Below, piece by piece: positions 1-12,600 of a stretch of DNA of 64,000 nt. This DNA comes from Branchiostoma belcheri. Lineage: Eukaryota; Chordata; Leptocardii; Amphioxiformes; Branchiostomatidae. The stretch lies in assembly GCF_001625305.1 (NCBI RefSeq), contig NW_017804420.1, forward strand, positions 568,884 to 632,883, in the 5' to 3' direction. Below the pieces are notes generated by a model, which worked only from the letters and a program-made list of their open reading frames with translations, was not told the DNA's origin and did no database searches. Both the position numbers and the translations under genes were made by a program. Each line of letters starts with the position of its first letter. Positions within the stretch are counted from its first letter, which is position 1.

Positions 1-825
1 CGATTGATGTTTACTATCTGATACTCTGAGTTTGTTCCGATTCGTGTGATTCCATTAAACATCTCACATAACTACGAACTAGTTGGATGGATGATGGATG
101 CATGGATGCCTGTGTATGATTTAACAAACAAAAATCCGATGCTATTATAAAAACTGCCATATATTGCAAAATGTACATGTAGCAGCAGCATCAGGAGAAC
201 AAGCTTATGTCTTGATCTGTTTTGTCACTACTTCTGTAACTGCTCAGCATTAAGATGACATTCTGCTTTATCTATCAGTAGACTCATTAGCAAATCAAGC
301 ACATGTTTCTGTTCTCAGCGTTCCTGTGACCAATAAAAGCATTTCTTGTATCTACACAGAATAGAAATGACATCCCACTGTATACGGTGCTCCGTGACTA
401 AAATTTGAGTTAAATATGACATTATTCTGTGTTGGAGCAACGTACAAGGTTCAAGATATGTATTTATTGAAAATTCCAATTCACTTTTTAGGTTTTTCTA
501 CAAAGATATGGCATTACACATAAAGTGATTCAATTTAGCTCAGATGAAATATATACATGTGTGTAGTATTGCACTTTGTATTGCAATGACTAAAACAGGC
601 ACAACACCTCACAGGAACATACAGTGTGTGGTAAAATATTCAAATATTTCAATGCAAATGTTAACAATTCTGTTGCAAATTGTCAATCACTGTTGTGAAC
701 TTGATTTGTTAAGTAAGCTACACATGTATGGAATGGCTAGCTACATGTATATCTGTGAGTTCTTGTTTTGGGGTGGGCCAGTTTACGGCTATTTCTGGTT
801 ACTCAGCCTGTGATCTGTAATATTG

Positions 826-992
826 TTGATGGTAGTTATTCTTTGTTTTCAAAATTCAACGAAATCCTGGCAAATTTCAAGCAGAGCAGTTCTTCTGTCA
901 ACAGCCGCAGTCCTGAGGCACCAGAGATGGCCATTACGCGACAGTTTGTGACCCAAAAGGTCGAGGTTAATGCCATCCAGGAGACACTTTAG
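826..992 (+). CDS. Possible 3'-terminal exon of an unidentified upstream gene
   Basis: Between about 826 and the TAG at 990-992 one frame reads FSKFNEILANFKQ, then a Ser-rich stretch, then MAITRQFVTQKVEVNAIQETL. Base composition rises sharply above the AT-rich flanks and codon use looks coding. Acceptor candidates are the AG at about 824-825 and the AG at 885-886 (TTTCAAGCAG). No downstream donor keeps the frame open, so this would be the last exon of a gene entering from the left. I do not recognise the protein. It does not fit the NWD-type gene downstream, which lacks its first exon. Confidence 0.3.
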
Positions 993-2654
993 ATCTCACA
1001 TCTCGGGGGATCACGCTCAAATGGAGTCCTGTCTGATGGCAAATGCTCTCTGAATTATTCAAGCATGAAAGACATATCAATTTGACTGCTTGTTTCATGC
1101 ATCAAAATGAAACCAAAACGACCGGTAATTATTCACAGTCATGTAACATGTAATGGACAAATAGACTGTATAACTCGTCCCTACACTACACCATCCAACC
1201 GTACTACAATCAAATACAGGCTTAGTGTTTTCATGTCCTATTCATGTATCCGTAGGTATTGTAACTGTCCTGTGTTTCTTCTGTATATCCACAAAGTATA
1301 AAGTTGATGCAATTCAGGAGTATGTACTCCTGCTATATTGTTTGATTTGAATAACATTGAAATTGAATAATCAGTATTCTAGCCAGAGCCAGAACCAGAT
1401 CTTTTTGCCTTTGATGAAATTTTTCTGCTCATGACAGACAAAAATTTTGACAACCACGCATAATTTTTATTTTGTAGAGCTGTATGATACGTATGTTAGT
1501 ATTAAAGACCATTCTCTTCACGTTTTAACACCATGTGACAATGTCATTATCATTACATGTTGTTTCCTTGAAAACCTAATCAATGACACAAAGCCTGTGC
1601 AGTTTAACCCGCCTCCCCCATCAGAAAAATGGAATAGTCGTGACAGGAACTATTTTCCAGATACTCCATTGTCATATGCACCAAATGGCCTGAAGATATT
1701 ATCAAGGTCACCATTAGGATAAAAGCCAAGTTCTCTATTTCCATTAGATCGCAGAGATGGTATTTTAGTCTCCACTCAACTCCGTCTGAGTTATTCTAGT
1801 CGAAGATAAATGGAAAGTTGTTCAGACAGTTGCTTTCAGTGTACTTCACTCAAAGGTTTGGGGGACTGGCAAAATGTAAATAGGGCTATACATTTTCGGA
1901 TTACTGAATGACCTGAACACTAGTGGGAAGCCTTTCTGCATTTAAAAACAGAAATGTTTTTGTTCACATTTTGTTTTCATTTAGTTTGAAAACTATGTTG
2001 AGCTATGCAAAATAGATGTGCCAGATATCATCTGAATATTACACTTAAACATACTGGTTACATCAGAAGCATCAGTCATAGTGGTGTAGCCTCTATCATG
2101 CTTCAGAGGTAGCTGGAAAGAGTAGAAATTGGCAAAATGGACAAATAACATTATGTAAGGCACTAAAGTACATTATACACATGTGTTGCACAGTTTTCAG
2201 GGAAAATTATGTTGTATAGTTTGCCACTATGAAAACTGTAGTCCTTTAGCAGACCAATTCCCCTGGCATGTTATTTGATTATTTGCCCAATTTCTACTTT
2301 CTCTTAAGCTGCCTCTGAAGCCTGGTAAGTCATGTAGTGATGTGTTGCTGGGCTCAAAATTCTTTCTTGCTGTTTTCTGCAATATGAGTAAAAAAAATAC
2401 AAGACTTTACCATTGATTGCAACTGTATTTCCAGCCCAAAAGTGTTTCATGATATCAATTATGATAGTGTGTCAGAGATTGTGGTGGTGTAACAATTATC
2501 ATGATAGCGAAACATCAATGATGATAGAAGAGTAGCAATTATGATAGCCTCTCAGTAATTATGATTTAATCACAACAGTTTTGATAAAGGTAACAGCTAG
2601 ATATGTATTTTGCTATCTTGGTTCAGTGGCAACAGACAGATATTAGTTAGTTTT

Positions 2655-2835
2655 CATAGTTCCCCATAGATACTATTAAAAAATAACAGAAACCAACGGA
2701 TGTCCACATTCAGCACCATGGACAGATCCACACATTCTCTTCCTTCATGGTGACAAAATATGCTGGGGATTCTGATCAATCAAACAAGTTAATCAGAAGG
2801 CATTTCTAATCAGTCAAACTGGCAGACTTCACGCC
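2655..2835 (+). repeat. Dispersed repeat R1, copy 1
   Basis: The segment containing CACATTCAGCACCATGGACA and ending near AATCAGTCAAACTGGCAGAC recurs closely at 18452-18632 on the same strand, and partly at 15598-15692 on the opposite strand. No terminal repeats or ORF were seen, so the class is unknown. Confidence 0.7.
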
Positions 2836-3004
2836 TTTATCCATTCTACTTTGTGACCTTTCCAGTCCCACAGACAAAATATCAATGCCATGGATACATG
2901 GCAACACTTTACAGACACACACATTCATACATGTAATATTTTCAAGTTGGTAGTATGGTATCCAAAGGATTGATTATGAACTGTCTACTGTATCAGGAAT
3001 GTTG

Positions 3005-3020
3005 TTGAAGTGATTGATTA

Positions 3021-3052
<32 letters not shown>

Positions 3053-3285
3053 TTGACCCACTAAAAGGTGAAAGGTCCCTTTTGAGGCTATAGGGGCAGT
3101 GGATTGTTTATCCAGACTACAGTTTTGGAAGGGCGTATCCATAGCCCATTCATATCCTTTTATATACCCAACCAAACTCACCCATTTTACACCTGGATGG
3201 AGCAAAGAAAGTCTTGTAAAGTGCCTTTTCCAAGGATACAGCTTTGAGCCAAGAATGCAAATAATATACATGCACATGTAGTTGA
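3005..3285 (-). mobile_element. SINE, minus strand, with (AATC)n tail
   Basis: The reverse strand reads CTTGGAAAAGGCACTTTACA then CCAGGTGTAAAATGGGT, a conserved domain shared by many invertebrate SINEs (I believe the Nin-DC type, from memory). It ends in a run of about eight AATC units at 3008-3050. The promoter head is degraded. Confidence 0.6.
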
Positions 3286-3454
3286 CACCACTTTGGCCTA
3301 TACTATGACTTTAAGTAGTGACAAATACATTTGTATTGCATAGATAGTCTTGTATTCAGGCATTGTCATTTTAAAAACTGGGAACAAAGAAACCATATTG
3401 GCATGTCCATAGTGAGGTTTGAAGTGTAGAATGTAAGTCTTGGGAACTTCAAGG

Positions 3455-3590
3455 CAGCATATTGTGGATAGTGGATACTAGCTGAAAAGTCTGACGTTTT
3501 CAAAATCATATCCAGTTGCTTGAGTAACTGCTTTTTGGTGTGGGAAGCATATTGATTCTTTTTTTATGACTTCCTTGATAAATCTCAGCA
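3455..3590 (+). repeat. Dispersed repeat R3, copy 1
   Basis: Contains TTTCAAAATCATATCCAGTT followed by GCTTGAGTAACTG. Related copies lie at 7175-7310, 38810-38940 and 53362-53480. Class unknown. Confidence 0.5.
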
Positions 3591-4437
3591 TACTATCTGA
3601 GTGTTTACCCAGAAAGATGAATGATGCAAATCAAAGGTGTTATCTAGTCCATTACATGCCACACCTGCGCCATTGCCCCAACAATAGTGGTGGGCCGAGT
3701 ATTAATACAGTGTTTCTCTGTTAGATGCCTATTAGATGAAAAATGAATGGAAAGGCGCAAACTGGTTTAGACTGGTTCATCACAAAACACACAATGGGAT
3801 GGCTTAGGCTTAGTACTGTGTACCGGTTTGCTGGACCAGTTCTGGACTTGTAAAAATGATTAGGTTTAAGTAAAAAATAAAAAACTAAAGTCAAGAACCG
3901 ATTCCAGGCTTATTAAAAAAAATTATCGCATAACCCTTATCTTTCCACCTGACCACCTAAAACCATAGATTCGGACCATAGATTGCAAAATCTGTGCTGC
4001 AAAATGATGAAAACACTGCCATCGGGCATTGTCAAGTGTCAGCCTCCATGTTACATGTATGTGGCCAAAGTTTTGCCCTTGAAACAACATTGCAAGGTTG
4101 CCAACATGCAATTTTGTATATGCCATGGGTTTAGGTCTGGACTTGAATCCGGACCTGAAGCTAAATATGGGTTTAGGTCAGGTTTAGGTACACAGCATTA
4201 CTCAGGCTTTGGGGTGTTTTGTGAGCTGTATCTCTCATAAAAATGAAAGCTATAACAAAAAGGAGTAAACCCATATTTTGATATGAATTTTGTCATTAAT
4301 CTGAATCATTAAGACAATAAGACTGTAAGGACTGTTTTCATTGCATTTGCTTATCATGGGGTGTCTCTGAAAGCTTTTTATACATACAGATGTACAAGGT
4401 AGTGATACATATCATGGATTTTGATCTGTTTTGCCTA

Positions 4438-4852
4438 CATTTATTTATTTATGACGATTTACCACATTTGTGGAAGGATTGACATAACAGGTGACTATCA
4501 CCTGTTCAAAGATGCCAACCCTGAGACAAGACTGTAAGGTTTGAACCACTCACACCGGGAAGGTCCCCTACTCTTTTCGATAAGTGCGGTGGGTTCTTTA
4601 ACGTGCATGGGGTGTGGCTCTCCCAAACACGGGACCTCCATTTAACGTCCTATCCGAGGGACGTCCCTAACCAAAGCTAGGTACTCATTTTCACCTGAGT
4701 GAAGTGAGGAAATTCGTGTAAAGTACCTTTCCCAAGGGTACAACGTCTGGGCGCATGTTCGGACTTGTTCGGGTACGACCCGGAATCGAACCCGGGTCTC
4801 CCTGTTTCATAGTCCAGTGATGTACCACTACACCACACGACGCCACATCCTG
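4438..4852 (-). mobile_element. tRNA-derived SINE, full-length-looking, minus strand
   Basis: On the reverse strand a tRNA-like head comes first, with A-box-like GTGTAGTGGTACATC and B box GGGTTCGATTCC. The same CCTTGGGAAAGGTACTTTAC core domain follows, then a body and an (AAAT)n tail near 4438-4455. The body matches the SINEs at 61193-62335, so this is one family. Confidence 0.8.
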
Positions 4853-5229
4853 ATATATGTCACAAAATGTAGCAGCGTTATCCTTGAACCCTTACTAAGT
4901 GGAGATTCTAATCTGAGTTATGAGGCTGAACAGATGCAGGCTCATTCCCAGAGCACTTAGGGAGGAGGGAGATGACTCTGGGAATGAGAACAATATTGCA
5001 GCAAAAATATTGTCACTCCCCAGGGCCCTCCTCAATAGTGATAAACATGTCTAGAATTTGCTTGAGGGTTTTATTTACAATCATCCGAGTAAGATTTCAT
5101 CATTACTGCGTGAAACAAGATAATAACACAAGTGCATACATGTATGTAATAGCTTTTAGGAAATTGTTAGGTAAAATGCCATCCTCTATTATATTACTTC
5201 ATAAGAGAAATTTCCAATCAACAGCCAGA

Positions 5230-5606
5230 GGCCACACCAATTTAATTTGTTGGTTCTCGGATTCGCCTCTTCGTTTTTTTCTGAAATTGATTCTGGTCCT
5301 GAATCAACTGAAAAATGCTCATGTTTTGCCCCCAACAGTTGAGGAAAGTCCTTTTCTTCCTAGTTGTTACAGTTTTCCCATCTATATATATACATTGCAG
5401 TGGTTTGATTAAAAGTTCATAATTAATTCAATATTAATGTTTAAATTTGAACCCAGCCTTTTGTGTTGACTTCATGGCTCATTTCATAGCATTTAAGCCT
5501 ATAATAGGATGCCTTAGACCTGTTTTTATTTTTATTTTTTTTCGCCCTGTCGCTTCATATTTTTTCTGAAAAAATCCGAGAACCAACAAATTAAATTGGT
5601 GTGGCC
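5230..5606. mobile_element. GGCC-ended foldback element, subfamily A (377 bp)
   Basis: Terminal inverted repeats of about 34 bp start GGCCACACCAATTTAATTTG and close with the mirror image ending GGTGTGGCC. Exact 3-bp duplications AGA lie at 5227-5229 and 5607-5609. No transposase ORF is present, so it is a non-autonomous MITE-like element. Confidence 0.85.
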
Positions 5607-6040
5607 AGAGCTATGATAATCGTATGGCTTTAAATTGTGATTTCTTGTAGTATGAAAACTGTAACTTTAGTCATTTGTATCTTCTCTACTAAGTCTTGTA
5701 AGTGAAGGAGGCTCCCTAAAATGTATCAACCTGGATGTCTATACTATCTAATCTCTCGTTTTTTATCTTCATTCTGCTGCCTAATTCCATACCCAACGTA
5801 AATTGGGTACCAAATAACTATCTTAGCATGGAGGTAGTTAAAACCTCCTCCTCGTCAATTTTGTTGTAGCCAATTAAATAGCCAATAAGGCACAAGGATG
5901 GGCTGAAAATGCCACCTGCATTGGTGCACCAGCGCTAACCTGATTTGGTTAGCGCAGGTAAAATTACAGCTGTGCAGGTATTTCTTATGTCTACCTTCAC
6001 CTATGTATGTACTGGTTTATATACATGTACACCTATTCTG

Positions 6041-6262
6041 TAACATCTGTGTCCATAATATCACCAGGGTCCATAATATCGCCACCTTGAGAAAAAGTGT
6101 GCTTAAAGATATTTTTACTGCACATACCCTAGGTATGTACATTTGAGGTGTGCAGGAGTGCATACCAAAAGTATGTTGCAGCTAGTAAAAATATCTTTAA
6201 GCACACTATTTCTCAAGGTGGCGATACTATGGACCCTGGTGATATTACGGACACGGATGTTA
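6041..6262. mobile_element. Foldback element with TA ends (222 bp)
   Basis: Two arms of about 80 bp form a near-perfect hairpin with about four mismatches. The outer ends are TAACATCTGTGTCC and GGACACGGATGTTA. The flanking TA dinucleotides would fit a Tc1/mariner-type MITE. It lies just upstream of the first detected exon of the NACHT-WD gene. Confidence 0.75.
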
Positions 6263-6577
6263 TGTGGATTTTTGTCTTTTGTTTGCTGCATTAAGTGTCC
6301 CCACCTATGAAGTGCAAAAGAAATAATGGCTTAACGGTTTAACCAGGTCTATACTTCCTAAACTCTAAGTTGCGCAGGTAAAATTTGTCTTCTTCAAGTA
6401 ATTTTTAATGTTACCTGTATGAGTGCAGTTATGCAGATAAAATATCTCGAGCCCTGTTAGCAAATGATGAATAACAGGTTGTAGATTCACTCTGAAATTT
6501 TTTTGATGTTGGTAGAAAAACCCGTGTGTTGTGATGAAATTGTTTCATCTTTTTTCTCTCCCGTTTTTCTCCTATAG

Positions 6578-6663
6578 ATACGATATTGGAGAGGGCTGCA
6601 CTGAAGTCCGATGCCATCCCTGAACTACATACCTACTGCCAGAAACATGGGCTGGACTTTCAG
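6578..6663 (+). CDS. NWD-type gene, first detected exon (residues 1-29)
   Basis: A strong pyrimidine tract and TATAG acceptor precede TILERAALKSDAIPELHTYC and then QKHGLDFQ. This is the start of the DUF4062/TIR-like segment of NWD proteins, where ER...PEL...C...GL.F is typical. The exon begins in phase 1, so an upstream exon must supply the first base of the Asp codon. Confidence 0.88.
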
Positions 6664-9600
6664 GTTAGATCCTTATAAATTATACATGTACATGTAAGAT
6701 ATTATACAGTGTATTCCGTATCACATGAGGTACCACGCATTTTAATACAAATTTGAGTTTAGGCCACACCAATTTAATTTCTTGGTTAACGGATTTTTCT
6801 AGAAAAATAATGGAGCGGGCGGGCGAAAAAAAAATTAAAATAAAAACAGGCCTAGGCATCCTATTATGGCCCAAAATGGTATGATAGGAGCCAATTGAAG
6901 TCAACAGGCTGGTTCAAAATTTAAACAATGAATTTTGAACTTTTAATGATACCATTGCATTGAAAGATGGAATAACTGTAACAACTAGGATGAAAAGGAC
7001 TGTTTTCAACTGTTCAGGGCAAAATACGAGCATTTTGCATTTGATTCTGAATTTTTATTTTTATTTGCAAATCAGAAAAAAATGAAGCGGGCGAATCCGT
7101 TAACCACGAAATTAAATTGGTGTGGCCTTAGAAAATTTGGTGTCCCTGAACTATATATGAACTAATTTTGACAATATCAATTCCAATATCTGAATCCGGT
7201 ATTTTCACGTTTGAAAGCGTTTTCAAAATGTAGCCAGGTGCTTGAATAACAGTTACTTTGGTACCTTCGGGTGGGATTTGCTCTGATCTAATCTTTTTCC
7301 TCATTGGACACTTTAATTTCATATGTCAAAATGATGGAATGGCTAAAATTGTCCATCATTAGCAACAGGATCCCATAAAATGATGGATGCTAGGGAAAAC
7401 ACTGATTTCAAGGGCTGTGTGCATAATGAATAGCATGAATTCTAACCTTCTCAGGTGTCCTTTCTGACTGGCTGTCAGTAAATACTGTAATTCACTTCAC
7501 CATCACAGTAGCAAAATTTCATGGTCTGAGAAAGATGGACATGTTCACAGAACTTATTAATGCATACCGTGCAGGGCTTGAAATTCATTTTTCTGAATAG
7601 GTGCACTGGTGCACCCAACCTAAAAAATTGGGTGCACAAAAATTGTTTTGGGTGCACAACATAAGATTGTAAAAATGTCAGCAAAAACTAATTATGTTTT
7701 ATTTCTGAAGAAAGCGTTATTATAACAATAATTTTATTATTTTTCTAACGCTTAGATGTTAAGAATATGCTGTATACTACAATACATTTAACATCATACG
7801 TAAACCTCCGAAAATATTTGGGTGCACTGGTGCACCCACATATTAAAATAATTGGGTGCACAGCTCCAAATTTAGGTGCACTAAGGTGCACATGCACCCA
7901 GTATTTCGAGCTCTGCCACCATGGCATGCTAGGGGTTGAAAGTTCATGGTACAGAAGTGAATGAAAACACTGAACTTGAAAGTACCGTGAAAGTATCATT
8001 GACAATGTGTACATGTCCTTGGTGCTGAATGCACGAACGTTACTACATATCTATCCCTCTGATGGAAAATGTCAGCTAGTAGATGTTTTAGTTATCTTAT
8101 TTCTAATCCTGCATTTCTAATAATGAGCAATACCCACTGATTGTACATACACATGGTAAGAATACAGTTTAGTGGGCAATCAGTGGCTCACAGCTGCCAA
8201 GTGTTCTCAATTACAATGAATGAGGTGTCGGTGGACTCTAACTTTGACAGACTGCAGGCCGTTGTTGTTGATGTTACCCACAACGGTGTCAGGGAGTTGG
8301 TTCTAGATGTCGAATGGGTATTGATGGTTATGTGACTCTTGATAATGTCAGAAGAGTAACGTCAGTATGTCTCCCCCCAGCTTGTGGACATGCACCATGA
8401 ATGGCTGACTGACAGCTGTACGGACCATACCACTGCAGGCAGGAGACTACAGGAGCTGAGGGACTGCTACAATGTCTCCTGTGGCCCCTTCTTTGTGGTA
8501 TGACCCCACACCTTTCTTACACAACAAACAATTCCACTGTTAATTTTTCACAATCAAAATCACAAACCATTGGTCTTCTAAAACCTTAAACAAATGCTCA
8601 GAAAAAGCACTTTCTGTATGGAATGATATGAAGTTGTAAGACTTACTAAGAGTACAATGATTGTTTTGTATTTGGTGTATTAAAAAAAAGTTATGGACTT
8701 CATGTCAAGTTATTGTTAATTGTCAGTGCATGTATATTTTGTATAATTTTTTTTTCCCTGTGTGTCCTGTAATGAGGTAGGTAGGACCACAGGAAAAATA
8801 ATAAATATGTAATGCTATACTATTTTGGTTAAAAATAAAATAAAATCAACTCATATTAAACTCAAGGCATTAGACAAGCAATTTTATTTTAAGGCAACAT
8901 TAATTTGATTTGTTGTTTCTTGGTCTGAAAAATGCTTAACTGAAAGATATGCTGTGATTTTCATCTTTTTTTTTTGTTTTTTCTATCCAGTCCATAATAG
9001 GAGACAGGTATGGGGAGTGTCCCTTACCCCAACATATCAATGAGATTGAATTCTGTCACGTACGGGATACTGCCATCCAACTTGGCAAAGGTAATTCTTT
9101 TCTTACACACTGTTATTGTAACTTATACATGTATTGTGTTGTTCAAAAATCGTGCAGTAATTCCATTAATCATTTGGTGCTATGTTCAGGGATGACGTTC
9201 ATATATCTGCTGGATTAGATACATGTATGCATTGTACAATAAATTGTACCAGGTGTCCCGTAAAGGACTGCCTTAAGAAGTGAGAAGAAACTGAACCTCA
9301 ACATACTGTAATTCACTTTATGTTCACAGTAGCAAAGTTCACGGTCTGAGAAAATTGAACATGTTCATGGAACTATATATTCACGGTGGTGACAGGTGCA
9401 GTAAAAAGAAAGTCCAGGAATCATTTGTTAACTGTAATGATAAGTTCCCGGTACAGAAGTGACAGTGAAAAGAGTGAACTTAACAGTACTGTGAAAAAAT
9501 CAGGAATTACAGTAGTATTTCACATTAGTCTGACGTGTATTGTTCTAGTATAAGATATCCCTGTAATTTTTACTTCAGAATACATGAACAGTGTACTTAG

Positions 9601-12600
9601 CTTGTAAAAGCATAAACGTACAATGAAGGTCTTTCATCATTATTGTTACATTTTCAGATGTGAGCCTATTGGAGGAGTGGTATGTGAAGGACGAGAATGC
9701 AGTACCCCCAGAATATGTCCTACAGCCCATCGAGGCCAAATTACCACACTACGGGGACAGGTAAGGATGGACATCCAAACAGTCTGCTAGCTTTTCTCCA
9801 GTTTTGCTGTGCTCAAAAACAGCTGCTAGTTATAGTACAGGGCTCAAAATGCTGGGTGCATGTGCACCTTAGCGCACCTAAAGTTGGAACTCTGCACCCA
9901 TATTTTTTTTCTGTGGGTGCACCAGTGCACCTAGATGTTTTATAGGTTTACATACAATGTATGTAAAGATATCTAATGTTTACTAGTATACAGTATATTC
10001 TTGACAGCTAAGTGTCAGAAAAATAATAAGTCTTAGTTGTATGAGATAATTTAATATGGTGCACCCAAAAAATTTCCTGTGCACCCAATTTTTTAGGTTC
10101 GGTGCACCAGTGCACCTATAAAGTGAGTTTCGAGCCCTGTAGTAAGTCGGCAGTACATACCACACCAGCGGGAAACCTGCACAGCACTTTTGCAGAATAT
10201 CTTGCATTTTGTATATAAGGAAGACATGCTGTCTACAGTTTTCAAATGTTGTGTTAGAAAAGATATTGTCTATACAATACGCAAAATTCTGATGCAACAT
10301 TGACCACATATCCAACGAAAAACTCTTACAGGTCAGAGGAGAATGAAGAACTGATGGACCACTATCACAACGTGTGGCTGAACACCTTCAACGCTCTACA
10401 GGACCTTCTCTACAAGTCTGCCCAGGCTGCACACCAGCGCAGAGCTATCAGTACCAAGCAGCTCAGCAAGTACCAGTTATCAGGTACATACAGTGTCAAG
10501 CTGCTGTTTTTTCCCTTGTCTTTCTGGTGATTTTCTTTTGTCAACTCAATAGGCCCAGTTGTGAGAATATACTGATTTGATGTGTTGTTTCTTGGCTTTA
10601 ACAAATGATGCTGAACTGGAGAAAAAAGTCTGAGGGGAAGTCTGTACCTTCAAGTTTGTAAAGATATAGTTTAAGAGTCTTTGACAGAGTTAAGTTTTCC
10701 TTGCTGTCTGTCCATAGTTTGGTGGGATACAATACCATATCAATAAAAACAAGCAGATTTTAGGAGGGAAAGACTGGTCAAATGAAACAAGAAGTGACGC
10801 AAATCTTTACAGCATGTAATCGCTAATAAAACTTGTCTATTGCAAAATATCTCTTCTCCTTTAGAAAATTAGAAAGAGCTCATGATGCATTACAATTTTG
10901 CATCTTAGTCCAGACTTATGAGCATTGGTCCAACTCAAGTCACCATTGTGACCAATTATTTGAGACACAAGTTGTATTCACACTCATGCCACCCAACCAG
11001 CTATTCCAATCTCTTTATCAAAAGCATTGTTTACTATGTGTAGAAAATCATGTTGTTTGGATTTCTTCTATTTCTCCAGGTGTAGAAGCAGAGGTTTTGG
11101 AGGCTCTTAGCCTCGACTCTGAGCCGTCCAAGAATTGTGTGTTTTTCTTGCGCACGTTAGAAGGACTTTCCAAGAGTCTGTCGGATCAGAGTGCCAAGAA
11201 CTTCACGGACATAAACAGTAGCCTAGAACTTGACAGCGCGGCTCAGGAGAAGCTAAGATCCCTCCGCGATTCCTACATAAACGAAAAGGTTGACCCTGAA
11301 AATACGGTCCGGTTAGGTACGGTGTGGAAGGACGGCGGACTGGACCCATCCACACACACGGAACACAAGACCTACCTTGCAGATTTCTGCTCACAGTTTG
11401 TTGCCAAATTGAAGCAGTTGATCGACAAAGTCGTCGACAACTACGCCGAGATGCAGTATCTAAAAGAAACACCCATCAGAGAGCTCTACTACAAGTTGTT
11501 AGAAAGCTCGGCGGTGAGTCTTGCTCACAGCCAGAAATTTGTTGCACGGGAGGACGTTATGAGCGCCATACGAGAGCTGGTCACTTCGGAGGAGTCCAAA
11601 CCAATTGTTTTATACGGGGGACAAGGGAGCGGCAAGTCTGCAGTCATCGGTAAAGTGGCCACGTCGTTAGCCGACTGGACGGGGACGCAGCCCATCTGCG
11701 TTCTTCGCTACATCCACAACCACACTTGCACTCACACCTTGCTCAACGAAATCTGTCAGCAGCTGTGTGCAACCAACCTGGAGGGGGAGCTAGAGAAGAT
11801 ACCCGTGGAGTACAGAAAGCTGGTCTCTTTCTTCAACGACCTTCTCCTGAAAGCCTCTAAGTGGGGGAACATGACAGTCATTCTGCTAGATGGCGTGGAG
11901 AGACTACTACCCACAGAGGGGTTCCCCACCTTTGATTGGCTCCCCGCCGAGCTTCCATCAGGCATAAAAATGGTCCTGAGCATGACGGATGGCAGCGTGC
12001 TGGAGGAGCTGAAGGAGAGGATAGCAGACAAGCAGAGATTTGTGAAACTGTCGGACTTGACCGAGAAGGAGAGGATGATATTGATGGATTCCTACTTTAC
12101 ACACAGGAAGAGGAGAATAACAGCCAAGCAGAGGGTGAGTTTTCTTTAGGTCATACTAATTCAATTTGTTGGTTTCCTGACCTGTCAAGCTGTTCCAAAA
12201 TGCTGTATATTACTTTCCTGTCTGTTTTGCCACACTGAGGTGCTGTACCTTGCTTTCTAGTCTAAGTGCTGTACCTTCTAGAAGAGCTGTAATTGCTGTC
12301 CTTTCTATTCTAAGTGTGGAACATTGCTGTCCTGTCTGTTCTGAAGTGTTGTACCTTGCTGTTTTGTCTGTTCTGAGGTGTTGTACATGTCCTGTCTGTT
12401 TTGAAGTGCTGTACCCTGCTGTCCTCACTCAGTTCTGAACTGTTATACCTTGTTCTGTTTGCTCTTAAGTGTTGTACCTTGCTGTCTTGCCTTCTGAAAT
12501 TTTGTAACTTGCTGTCCTGTCTGTTCTAAATTGTTGTACCTTGCTGTCCCATCTACAGGTCCTCCTGAAGAATGCCCTGCAGGAGCCGTGCAGCCCCCTG

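Noticed and set aside
4972-5412. 146-codon + strand ORF
   Set aside because: It overlaps the foldback at 5230-5606 and has no recognisable domain.
1-6577. Search for the missing NWD first exon (RVFxSSTF followed by a phase-1 donor)
   Set aside because: No stretch encoding that strand next to a donor was found; it probably lies upstream of the window or is too divergent to see by eye.
8225-8335. Possible extra NWD exon encoding VSVDSNFDRLQAVVVDVTHN
   Set aside because: Exons 1 and 2 already join in phase 0 with the expected domain order, and this segment has no matching counterpart in NWD proteins.
10833-11079. In-frame Met 82 codons upstream of the NACHT exon, giving a 438-codon ORF
   Set aside because: This part is repeat R2, also present at 42060-42540, and the TTTCTCCAG acceptor before 11080 restores the phase left by exon 5.
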